Assembly (NCBI GenBank): GCA_001970855.1
Contig: LSSN01005707.1
Coordinates: 1 to 23,788, forward strand
DNA: 23,788 bases
DNA from: Smittium culicis
Lineage: Eukaryota; Kickxellomycota; Harpellomycetes; Harpellales; Legeriomycetaceae
Direction of reading: 5' to 3'
Position numbers and translations under genes: made by a program. This document shows, piece after piece, positions 8,282-16,570 of the stretch (position 1 is the first letter of the stretch; every line of letters starts with the position of its first letter). Below the pieces are notes generated by a model. That model made no database searches, was not told where the DNA came from, and saw only the letters and a list, made by a program, of their open reading frames with translations.

Positions 8282-10822
8282 ATGATTTCTATAAAAAGTT
8301 TTAACTCCCAACCCATCAGTGGACCCGAGTTTTCTTCAAAAAGAAAAAAAATTTACAAGAATAATATTGAATGTACAAAAGATCAAAAAACTGAAATAAC
8401 CAAGATAACACTAAATAAAAAATCACTCTTAATTGGAAAAAAAGACACCGACTCATCAAAAACATACAAAAAAATTAATTTAGCCGATTTGACTATTGGG
8501 GATATTAAAAATAAATCAAAAAATGTCACTCAGGGACACCATAATATAAACAATGAATCAGATCTGGGCTTTAGTCTTGATAATGAATTTAAAATTGGCG
8601 AAAAATCGGACTCAATTATATCTTATAGCTGTCTAAACAGTCCAGAATATAAATCCGGTATGTCCCCCTTTCGATTTGGTATAAAGCCACTTCTAAATTT
8701 TCAAACAAATCAAATTTTGACTGACAACACATTTTATTGTACCAATACATGCTTATCCGATTATGGAGGACTTGAACTACCTTCAAAAGGTCTGGAATAT
8801 AAAAATAATTATGATCTTTATCAAGATAGAATCGATTTAAACTATTTTCGTTCATTAAAAGATTCCCATGAGTCTATTAAACAATCCTCAAAAAACATGT
8901 TAGTATCTGAACTTGAAGGGTTAACTATAGGAAACCAGACACACGAAAATAAAAAGCATTGTAGCAATCCGTTTATTAATACTTTTAATAGAAATAGCAA
9001 AAATATTCAAGACTTCAATGTAGGATTTTCAAATCCAAAAAAAAAGAAGAGTTTGTCAAATTGTGAAAAGCTTATTTTGGACATCTTTTCAACTGATTTT
9101 GATACAGATGATGACTTTTCTCTAAATAACACTCAAAAAATAAATACCACGAATAATAAAATTCAGAACAGCTATTCAGTAAAGATAAATTATGAAAATT
9201 TAAAAATTCCTATAGATTTTGAATATGAAAATCTGCAAAGTAACGATCTTATAAAACCAACAAGCCCGTCAGAAAAATTCAATTTTAACTTTATTGACAA
9301 GTCCCAGGAATCAATTAAAATCGTCACCGATAGTGATAGCTTTGGACCAGGCTTGGAATATTTAAATAAGAATCCTTCTATATTAGACTCTTGTAGCTTT
9401 AACTTTTGGTCACCAATTCATAGCTCAGATAACAAAATTCTAGGTGGTTCGGATTTGGAATCAATGGCAAAAAATCACACACATTCTCACAACAATTATG
9501 AAATGCATAGTTATGTAAGCGATTCTGTACGACCATCTTCTAGCTCAAGCGATGGATGCAGTTCAACACCTACCAGAATGGGGTCTTCTTACAGCAACTA
9601 TCCTGACGAATATACTTTTTCTAAATATTATGGTGAATCTCTGCAGCATCAAGAAATTGAAAATAGTATTCCAACTCAAATAAGAAATCCACGCAATATA
9701 GATGAGAAAAATCACCAGATTTCAACTAAACTAAATTGTCAGAAAAGCAAATTCAGTGGAATGAATAAGAAAGAACTATCAGAAAACTTGTTAGATGCTA
9801 TAACCGATCAATATGGTTGCCGTAGTATTCAAAAATCATTGGAACAATGTGATGATATATATATGACATTCGTCTATAATAAAGTTAAAGATATTTTCCC
9901 TACATTGATGGTTGACCCATTTGGGAATTATTTTTGTCAAAAATTTCTAGAATGTTGCTCTGATGATATTAGAACAGATTTAGTCGAAGTTATTTGTAGA
10001 GATATCGAAAGGATATCAACTAACATTCACGGAACTCGCGCGTTGCAAAAGCTTATTGAATATTCTTTTTCAAACTCTAACCAAGTCAAAAACATCACTA
10101 AAAGCATAAAACCTATCTTGATCAAATTGATTAAAGATTTGAACGGAAATCATGTTATTCAAAAGATTTTGCAATTTTTCGGTTCTGATGATTGCCAATT
10201 TATTTATGATGCTGTATCTAAGAATTGTCTAATGGTAGCAAGTCATAGACATGGGTGCTGCGTATTCCAAAGATGTGCTGACCAAGCAAACAGCGCTCAG
10301 CTAAGCTTTTTATGCTCTAATATATTAGATAGTTTACTTTCCTTGGTAAAAGACCCTTATGGGAATTATGTAATTCAATATATCTTGGATCTAAAGGATC
10401 CTGAATTTTTAGACATGCTAATTCCAATATTTTCATCGAACTTTATTGCTTTGAGCAAACACAAATTCAGTTCCAATGTCATAGAAAAGTGCATTAGAGT
10501 ATCAAGCTATCTATCTAAAGATAGCCAGATTTCTGGGGGAAATTCTGGAAAAAAATACTATAATCACAACCTAGAGAAGATTTCTCCGAAAAAGAGAATT
10601 GAATGTTTAGTTTCAAATGTAATAAAAAGCTCTTTGCACTTTGAAACTTTGATTAAAGATCCTTATGGAAATTATGTTGTACAAACTCTTATTGAACACG
10701 CAGAACCCCCATTAAGGTCAACAGTTGTTAGATTAATATCGCAGATATCTAATTCAATCCGTGCTACAACACATGGAAAGAGGATACTGAATAAAATATC
10801 AAAGTATACACACAAAAACTAA
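8282..10822 (+). CDS. Pumilio/PUF-family RNA-binding protein (Puf4/Puf5-like), 846 residues
   Basis: Family role: PUF proteins bind UGUA-containing sites in 3' UTRs and recruit deadenylation or translational repression in the cytoplasm. Residues 1 to about 493 are Asn/Ser/Lys-rich, largely disordered, with a serine run near 419 and no known domain. From about 494 there are eight PUF repeats with core motifs at 509 (DQYGCRSIQ), 545 (DPFGNYFCQ), 581 (NIHGTRALQ), 619 (DLNGNHVIQ), 655 (HRHGCCVFQ), 691 (DPYGNYVIQ), 727 (HKFSSNVIE) and 793 (DPYGNYVVQ). A C-terminal cap (THGKRIL) follows. The RNA-facing triplets (CRQ, NYQ, TRQ, NHQ, CCQ, NYQ, SNE, NYQ) predict a site like 5'-UGU(A/N)UAUA, by the published PUF code. 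Repeats 1-7 are exactly 36 residues apart except 3 to 4 (38); 7 to 8 is 66, so a loop of about 30 residues is inserted. The HGCC and HGTR repeats resemble fungal Puf4/Puf5 rather than Puf3. The single intronless frame begins at the first ATG. UGUA-type sites lie in its own 3' flank. Confidence 0.96.
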   Translation: MISIKSFNSQPISGPEFSSKRKKIYKNNIECTKDQKTEITKITLNKKSLLIGKKDTDSSKTYKKINLADLTIGDIKNKSKNVTQGHHNINNESDLGFSLDNEFKIGEKSDSIISYSCLNSPEYKSGMSPFRFGIKPLLNFQTNQILTDNTFYCTNTCLSDYGGLELPSKGLEYKNNYDLYQDRIDLNYFRSLKDSHESIKQSSKNMLVSELEGLTIGNQTHENKKHCSNPFINTFNRNSKNIQDFNVGFSNPKKKKSLSNCEKLILDIFSTDFDTDDDFSLNNTQKINTTNNKIQNSYSVKINYENLKIPIDFEYENLQSNDLIKPTSPSEKFNFNFIDKSQESIKIVTDSDSFGPGLEYLNKNPSILDSCSFNFWSPIHSSDNKILGGSDLESMAKNHTHSHNNYEMHSYVSDSVRPSSSSSDGCSSTPTRMGSSYSNYPDEYTFSKYYGESLQHQEIENSIPTQIRNPRNIDEKNHQISTKLNCQKSKFSGMNKKELSENLLDAITDQYGCRSIQKSLEQCDDIYMTFVYNKVKDIFPTLMVDPFGNYFCQKFLECCSDDIRTDLVEVICRDIERISTNIHGTRALQKLIEYSFSNSNQVKNITKSIKPILIKLIKDLNGNHVIQKILQFFGSDDCQFIYDAVSKNCLMVASHRHGCCVFQRCADQANSAQLSFLCSNILDSLLSLVKDPYGNYVIQYILDLKDPEFLDMLIPIFSSNFIALSKHKFSSNVIEKCIRVSSYLSKDSQISGGNSGKKYYNHNLEKISPKKRIECLVSNVIKSSLHFETLIKDPYGNYVVQTLIEHAEPPLRSTVVRLISQISNSIRATTHGKRILNKISKYTHKN

Positions 10823-11439
10823 AAAAAAAACATACACATTTAGTTGCATTTAATTATTATCTCTGAAAATAATTATTGAATATTAGGCTACACTCTCAAT
10901 TTTATAAAAAAATTTTGTTAATTTAAAATATATATAAACATTTTTTTAATTAAGCTTTTAATACATGTTATGTATATTGTAATATATTGCTATTAATTCA
11001 ACTTTATAATATATCATTTTTTATATAATCAATATGATCAATAAAAATAAGTTTAATCTAAATGTATACTATGAATTACTTCTGATTATGATTTGATTTT
11101 ATCTCTTTAAAAGTAAATTCTATACATTGATTACTTTTTTACATAATAGAAACTTTATCTTATCAGGTTTAAATACATATTTTAGATGCAAAAATTAATA
11201 CCTGCTAAAAAAGATTTTTAATCAAGCATTCAGTTTAATTTTTCGATAAAAAAAATTGACATTATTGCATTTACTTGTAAAAAAATTAAATACAAATAAA
11301 CATACATTATCTTTATTTTTTACTTATTGTTCATAAATGTAGCACCGTTAAAATATTTATATCTTTTTCTATATCTATTATTAAAAAATTCTCCTTAAGC
11401 TTTATGGGAGATATTTTATGAAATAATACCTTTATTTTA
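10823..11439. other. 3' flank of the PUF gene and spacer
   Basis: Begins with an A run directly after the stop codon, then AT-rich DNA that is presumably the 3' UTR. AATAAA-like words near 11040 could be a polyadenylation signal. The tail of the decayed minus-strand relic at 11440-11690 may reach into 11340-11440, but no frame survives. Confidence 0.4.
10971..10988 (+). promoter_or_regulatory. Two overlapping PUF-type sites (TGTATATT, TGTAATATATT) in the PUF 3' flank
   Basis: TGTATATT (10971-10978) overlaps TGTAATATATT (10978-10988), about 150 bases after the stop codon and within a likely 3' UTR. Both start with the UGUA core that the protein encoded upstream should recognise, suggesting feedback on its own mRNA. 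AT-rich DNA makes such words fairly frequent, so the pairing is suggestive only. Confidence 0.35.
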
Positions 11440-11690
11440 TTAAATTGATACAGTGTGTAAAACTTCGTATTTATTTATTATCCTATAAAAAAAAATAGTA
11501 TTATAATCTTCATAAATACTTTTAAAAACAGATAAATAAATAGGAAAATCAAATTTACTTTTCAAATTTTCCAACAATTTTGAAAAACCATGATTATTCA
11601 GGCCAATAATATTAAACTGCATCAAAGTGTTCTCTTCATTCAAATTCTCCCATACTATAGTAAACCAAGGGTTTCCTATTATACTATACC
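11440..11690 (-). pseudogene. Relic resembling the N-terminus of a LINE-type endonuclease (copy B)
   Basis: A 67-codon minus-strand frame (11643-11440) starts MNEENTLMQFNIIGLNNH and continues through SKLLENLKSKFDFPIY. This matches copy A at 3768-3885 in frame around QFNIIGL and again around ENLKSKF/AELKRHF. It fits the beginning of an apurinic-like endonuclease of a non-LTR retrotransposon, where a motif like QFNxxGLxxH is followed by a helix and a D-x-x strand. A one-base gap relative to copy A just before the motif suggests its original start has been lost. No reverse transcriptase follows: the PUF gene begins its 3' flank only about 600 bases further on. Alternatively this is a dispersed duplicate of some other gene. 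Confidence 0.4.
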
Positions 11691-12390
11691 CGAAAAACTG
11701 ACTTTATTGAAATTTTTTTATACAATATTAAATGTTTGAAGCTCTATTTAATTATATATTTGGATTCGGTTTGAAGATCCTTTTATATAAATAAATCTCC
11801 AACTACATCGAGTTTCCTTATCTAAAAAAAATAATAATTTTTATACTATGGTTTAATTAACATTTACTGCATAAGAATAGCTAAATTTGTTTTTATTAAA
11901 ATCTAAAGATATTTATAGTAAGCAAGACAAAAAACTGAAGCTTAGTTTTTTTTTACATTTTTTATAATTCGATTTATTTCATATATATAGATTATAAATC
12001 CATAAAAATATGAAAACTAGAAAAAATATATTACGATTTTTTTTTTATAAAAATTAATTTTTTATTTTAATTTGAAACAGTTCTATATTATAAATATCGA
12101 GGTAAATGGAATAAAATTGTGATTTATATTAGGCGTCAATTTTTTATATTTTTATATATGTATTTTAAATTTTACTTTATTAAGTTTTAATTTTCCATAA
12201 AATTGAATTTATTTATAAATAGAATCCAGTGTTTAAACCTTTTGGGAAATTATTGAGAGTAAAAATTGACGACATGTACGATTATTTTTTTATATAACTT
12301 TAAAATATATTTTTGATTAAATTAAATAAAATTAGTTTTCAATATCTATTTATAAAATTTATCTGATTAAGTGTGGCTAATAATATAATA
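11691..12390. other. AT-rich spacer, no gene seen
   Basis: Low-GC sequence with many T and A runs, and stops in all frames. Nothing recognisable. Confidence 0.4.
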
Positions 12391-12723
12391 TCATCCATGT
12401 CTTATTTTATTAATAGCCGTGTTCATATTTGAAATTTCTTGTATATTATTTGATAGTTCAATTTTAAGATCTGGGACATTCTTAGCATAATAGCTTCTTT
12501 TTTTTCTTGGAAATTATGATTTCTAATATCAATTAGGGTATGCTATTGGTTGTATTAGATTATTCATTTGATGATATTTTCTATAATGGTTTAAAAATAA
12601 AAGTAAAGACCGTGAGCAGGAAATATTTAATGGGGAAAATTCCGATCCTCCAAGCAACCTTTCATCTATACAATCAATTAACATTGATATATCGAGGGAG
12701 GAGTCTTTATTTAAAATTTTCAA
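12391..12723 (-). pseudogene. Frameshifted protein-coding relic, family unknown
   Basis: Three consecutive minus-strand frame pieces each look coding. They are 12723-12529 (64 codons, including DISMLIDCIDERLLGGSEF), 12533-12423 (IDIRNHNFQEKKEAIMLRMS…) and 12471-12391 (DLKIELSNNIQEISNMNTA…). They lie in three overlapping frames, as expected of one gene damaged by indels. The later parts look helical and charged. I cannot name the family; a retroelement gag is possible because the DIRS-like relic begins about 400 bases away. Introns instead of frameshifts are a less likely reading, since no clean donor/acceptor pairs were seen. Confidence 0.4.
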
Positions 12724-13139
12724 AATATATGGACAATGATTGAAAATTTTAATTTCATTTTAAATCATTTGATCCAATCGATTATATTAGATTTATTATT
12801 CTTTTTTAACTAAATAAAATTCAAATAAAATTCAAATTAATCGCGATAAGAATCATTTTTTCAAGGAATATTCTCTTTTTTCAGATATAACTTCATGAAT
12901 AAAAATAATATAATTAGCTACTTTCAATTATTAGGTTTAATATTAAGGTTAATTTTTTAAATAGAAACCTTTATAACAATTAATCAAGCTCTTTAGTGTG
13001 AAATTTAAACATACGTATAAACTGTTGTGAATTTAATTCAAATTTACTCAGAGATATTATTACTTAGTTCATTTCTGACTATGTGCTACACAAAAATTGA
13101 TAACAAATAATGAAGTATGATAATTAGACCAAAATGAAT

Positions 13140-13965
13140 GTGATAAAATATAATTATAGTATATTCATGGTGCTGGCGCTAGATTTGCTCCAATTTTTCT
13201 AGATTTTGGCATTTGAGTATTTGGTAGGCGAATTATCAAACATGATGAATAATGGATAATTATAATTATTCTGTCTACAAAAAGGGCCACATTGTATTTA
13301 AATATGTCTCATGAACCCATTTAAATCTAATAATCTAAATTTTACATGCATTTCCTTTACACTCTATACTACCGAATTTAGTTATGTATATTCTTTATAT
13401 CTCTAAGTGCATAATAGATGGTTATATTTGCAGCTTACTTCGTATGAAAGTTCTAGAGGGATACCATATCTATTTTATTATTTTGAAATAATTAATAGTA
13501 CCAGAGCATCTTCCATCATAAAACTATTTGACTCATATTTTCTGTGTATATCACTCATTCTAGTATTCCACTAGTTTAAAGAAATCGGAAATGTTTTAAT
13601 GTTTTAATGTTTTTACTGAGCTAATTCTTTTTTTCAGATTCTCTAATTCTTTTTAATATTAAGGATATATTTATTTATGGTAGGCTGAATAAATTTACTA
13701 AATTTTCGTTAATTTATTTGAAGAGTTTTTTGTAGCACTGTTGAATTGAAATATTTTTGGGATTAGTAATTAGCTGCATTATTGATGAGATATGTATAAC
13801 TTAATTGATTTGCACTTAAGCACCTATTTTAGTCTATTTTCATTAAATATTTTATAATTTGATCAACTGATATTGGGTAAAGGTGGTTACATTAAGTCAA
13901 TCCAGAATATTTATCTGTGTTGTGAAATATCTTAAACACTGTTTTAATGATCGCTCATTTGAAAA
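13140..13965 (-). pseudogene. Possible tyrosine-recombinase remnant of the DIRS-like element
   Basis: This stretch follows the RNase H/linker where DIRS elements carry their recombinase. Coding-like pieces appear (about 13560-13460: WNTRMSDIHRKYES… and FMMEDALVLLII; about 13230-13150: KNWSKSSASTMNIYYNY, reminiscent of the region before the nucleophilic Tyr). The R-HxxR-Y set cannot be identified with confidence. The call relies on position more than motifs. Confidence 0.3.
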
Positions 13966-14150
13966 GGTAATTTTAATTTCTGTATCAAACATAACTTGGA
14001 CCTATAAGATTCGCTGAATACCTTAAATGCTATCAGTTACATGTTATTGAACTTTAATAGCGAATATTTACCAATAATTGAACCTTTTACTATTGAATTT
14101 GCTTTTATTGTTGCTTGATCTGCTATTATCAGCGGCACATTGTCTGGGCA
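13966..14150 (-). pseudogene. Linker segment of DIRS-like polyprotein
   Basis: A nearly open frame (CPDNVPLIIADQATIK…, KYSLLKFNNM, stop, LIAFKVFSESYRSKL) runs between RNase H and the recombinase zone. In DIRS elements this region has a P-x-W-x-P-L-L segment and then a short block like LMAWKISG. LIAFKVF fits that block by position and shape. One internal stop. Confidence 0.35.
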
Positions 14151-14341
14151 CTACTTTTAAGCCTTTCAGTGTTGCTCTATCATAATTGATTTTAAACTTT
14201 CCTTAAAGAGCTTTTGGATTATATTTTGTAAGATTTTTCGGTGTTTAATACAGTATGGATAGGTTCAAAACCCCCATCAATGAGAAGAGCGTCCTTCAAA
14301 GCTTAATATTTATCTTCGTGCTATCTTAATTATTTTGAAAG

Positions 14342-14958
14342 CTATGTGTAGCTGTGAGAATTAAATAAATCTAATTTTTGTGGACCGAGTAGATTCTATA
14401 GTATTAAAAATATACCCTTGGTTATAGACCACTCTACCTTAGTGGATAAGCGAGATGGAGTATCTGTAGGGTTGATTTATTTGGCGAAATAAAAAAATTT
14501 CAGGCAGGTATAGATTTCCTGCAAGTAAAACCATAACATCTCTGAAATCCCTAATATTTTGGTCAAAGTAGTTTTTCCAAAACTTTTGACATATGAAAGA
14601 GAATTGTTATTGTAGTAAATTATTTATACTGACTTCCATATAACATTAGGGAGGCAGAATTCATTTTTTTTAACTATAAATTCTTTCTCTTTCATGTGTT
14701 GAGATTTCCTTGATTTTTTTCAGGTACCCGAGTAAGACTTATAACACTATAAATACTTCATTCTGCTTCACTGGAATCTGCGAATATTTCTGTTTCTAGA
14801 ACTATTAGTATGAATTTAGAACCATTACAACTCTTCAATTGATCCCTCCAGAATTCCAGATTTTCGACGCAGGCTATGTCGTCTTGGTTAACGACTTCCA
14901 TTTCTTGAGATTTTATATGCTGCAATACATTATCTTCAGCAGCCTCCGTAGAATCAAA
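14342..14958 (-). pseudogene. RNase H region of DIRS-like element, frameshifted
   Basis: Two frames cover the domain. Frame 1 (14958-14758) is an open 66-codon piece beginning FDSTEAAEDNVLQHIKSQEM. It contains ENLEFWRDQLKSCNG and ends IFADSSEAE, corresponding to the RT connection (L-x-W-W-x-x-x-L-x-x-W-N-G) and the first catalytic Asp strand (TDAS). Frame 2 (14692-14342) has NNNSLSYVKSFGKTT, corresponding to DN-TALSYI-x-x-GGT of RNase H. It then has NPTDTPSRLSTKVEWSI and LLGPQKLDLFNS, the C-terminal segment typical of DIRS-type elements. Stops break frame 2 three times. The expected catalytic DN reads NN here (YNNNSLSY), so a catalytic Asp appears lost. Confidence 0.65.
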
Positions 14959-14974
14959 AGACTAGGTAATGTTA

Positions 14975-15325
14975 CTATAGATATAACTGCACTTTTCCGA
15001 TAAAATACGCATGAGATATTATTATCGCTGAATCTACCTTTATTGGTTTCGTATAATCCTGCGAGGAGCCCTGATATTTTTGGAGAGAACCTTAAGAGTC
15101 AATTATCATCAGTTGATAAGCATCCCCAGGTGCTATATTTTCTGTTTCGAGGTTAGAGATAACTTGAACTTCTTTTTTTTTGTATCCCAATAGCTTGAAA
15201 TTTTGTAGAAACAATTACATTTGTGAAAATATACTTCTTTCGTATTTCCTAACACCATAGGGTTGTCTATTTACGCCGTGATTCTTATTCCTAGTGAGCA
15301 AGACAGCTGAAATACGAGCTTGAGA
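14975..15325 (-). pseudogene. Reverse transcriptase palm/thumb piece of DIRS-like element
   Basis: One frame of 117 codons with two internal stops and a terminal stop. It reads SQARISAVLLTRNKNHG…, then LFLQNFKLLGYKKKEVQVIS, …QLMIIDS, …SHAYFIGKVQL. These correspond to the segment after the catalytic box (L-x-x-LGF-x-x-N-x-x-KS), the LG-x-x-IDS block and the thumb (L-A-x-x-IGKL). The YxDD catalytic box that should lie at its start cannot be found. It appears deleted or destroyed at the junction with the next frame (15325-15339). Confidence 0.55.
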
Positions 15326-15338
15326 TTATTTTTAAAGG

Positions 15339-15821
15339 TCAATAATATGAGAGTAAGAATGAATGGTAAATTCCTGAACTACTACCTTCTTTATTCCATT
15401 TAAATTTCATATATTTCCTGTAAGAATTTTTTATTATAGTATTCAGGAATGAAAATTCTAAATCCATAAATGACATACAATTCTTGCGGCTAATAAGCTT
15501 GAATTTTACTGCTATTGTCTCCATTTTTAAGTTCTTTTGAACCAGGCTCGTTTTTAACTTATTTAAATTCAGTACAGCTTGAAGCTCTGCAGTTTTTTTA
15601 TTAATATTGAACAGTTCTGAATAAAACCCTTTTGCGTCCCCATATACCTCACATATAACCTTATCAAAAGCAATTTTGATGCTTCGTCTGATATTATCTT
15701 TGACTCTGCCAGTTACAATACCTTTTGCTTTTTTATAGGCGTGAATTCTAGGAAAGTGGGTGACTAAAAGGTATTGTGTGCCTTTTTTTATGGTTCTCTT
15801 TTTATACTCGTTGCTCTTCAA
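15339..15821 (-). pseudogene. Reverse transcriptase N-terminal half of DIRS-like element (160 codons)
   Basis: This is the longest surviving frame of the element. It opens at a TTG, not an ATG, so it is a polyprotein fragment, not a gene. After a basic N-terminal part with FPRIHAYKKAKG and IAFDKVICEV come KGFYSELFNINKK (residues 64-76), AVLNLNKLK (82-90), LKMETI (98-103) and MSFMDLEFSFLNTI (116-129). These are the finger and motif A segments of DIRS/Ty3-like RTs (usual GFYSPLFLVPKK, R-VLDLR-LN, FKMET, SIDLKDAF-H-PI). Asp120 is the motif A catalytic Asp. The expected LPFGLS block reads SFLLSYY, and the frame stops there. The upstream gag frame overlaps it by 20 bases. Confidence 0.7.
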
Positions 15822-16072
15822 TAGTCATAGAGTTTGATGAAAGATTTTTAGACGACCTCCTATTGGTGCGCCCTTCTGCAACCTCTACCGCGACCCTGAA
15901 ACTCCGCTTGCGATCACGAGATTGCAGTCGTGTGGTTTGCTTCGCATTTTTCTGTCTCAACAGCTGTTTTCGCCGTTGGATTAATTGATTTTGATGCTGG
16001 TTCTGTTCTATTTACAGCATATTGCCACCACTTGAGAAAGGGATTTCTTTCTTGGGCTAACTTATTAGCTTT
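15802..16072 (-). pseudogene. C-terminal gag-like remnant of the DIRS-like element, two frames
   Basis: Two overlapping minus-strand frames: 16072-15914 (KANKLAQERNPFLKWWQYAV and onward, ending in TGA) and 15993-15802 (QNQLIQRRKQLLRQKNAK…, Arg/Gln-rich with RDRKRSFRVAVE, ending in TAA). They are joined by an indel. A basic, Gln/Arg-rich tail just before RT suits the nucleic-acid-binding end of a DIRS gag. No zinc knuckle (CCHC) is visible. GC here is the highest in the whole right half of the window. Confidence 0.5.
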
Positions 16073-16372
16073 ATTATATTAATATTTCATTGAGAAAAAT
16101 ATATTCAAACAATTTCATTGATTTAGGTGGAATTAACTAAGAATCCTTTCCATTTAACTGCATTTTTTGATTTAAGTCGTCAATTCTATGTTGTATCACT
16201 GAAATTGCTATACCTCAGAGTAAAATACGTATAGTGATTGAAAACGTTATTACTTCTTTATCACTGATAAATATAGTCTTTTATGTAAAATTTTGTTCGC
16301 GATTTAACCTATAGTACAATATTTTTGAGCTAAAACTAACTGGATTATGCTTAATACCGTTTTCATCTTCTT

Positions 16373-16570
16373 TTACGAAGTTTTATTCGCGTCATTACGA
16401 GCTTTCTGGCTGTATCTCATGATTTCAGTAAGCTTAAATTCTTATAATAAATTGCATTTGTCCTCGTCTGAAAGAGTAGTTGTCTAAAAATCATCATCAA
16501 ATAACATGAGGGCTTAAAATAAAATATTATATGCAGTAAGATAGCGATTATGAATCTTTTGGCGAAATTC
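16373..16570 (-). pseudogene. N-terminal gag-like remnant of the DIRS-like element
   Basis: One frame of 66 codons with three internal stops. It reads EFRQKIHNRYL…, ALMLFDDDF, TTLSDEDKCNLL and EFKLTEIMRYSQKARND. The composition is protein-like and the position upstream of the basic gag tail fits. Further upstream the sequence fades into spacer; the motif CTATGTTGTATCA occurs at both 16187-16199 and 16647-16659, perhaps an internal duplication. Confidence 0.35.

Noticed and set aside
8616..8855. 79-codon minus-strand frame
   Set aside because: Lies wholly inside the PUF coding sequence on the opposite strand.
12540..12743. 67-codon plus-strand frame
   Set aside because: Antisense of the minus-strand relic at 12391-12723, whose pieces read more naturally as protein across adjoining frames.
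15776..15988. 70-codon plus-strand frame with an Arg/Thr/Leu-rich middle
   Set aside because: Antisense of the gag/RT junction of the DIRS-like element; the minus-strand frames make sense in element order.
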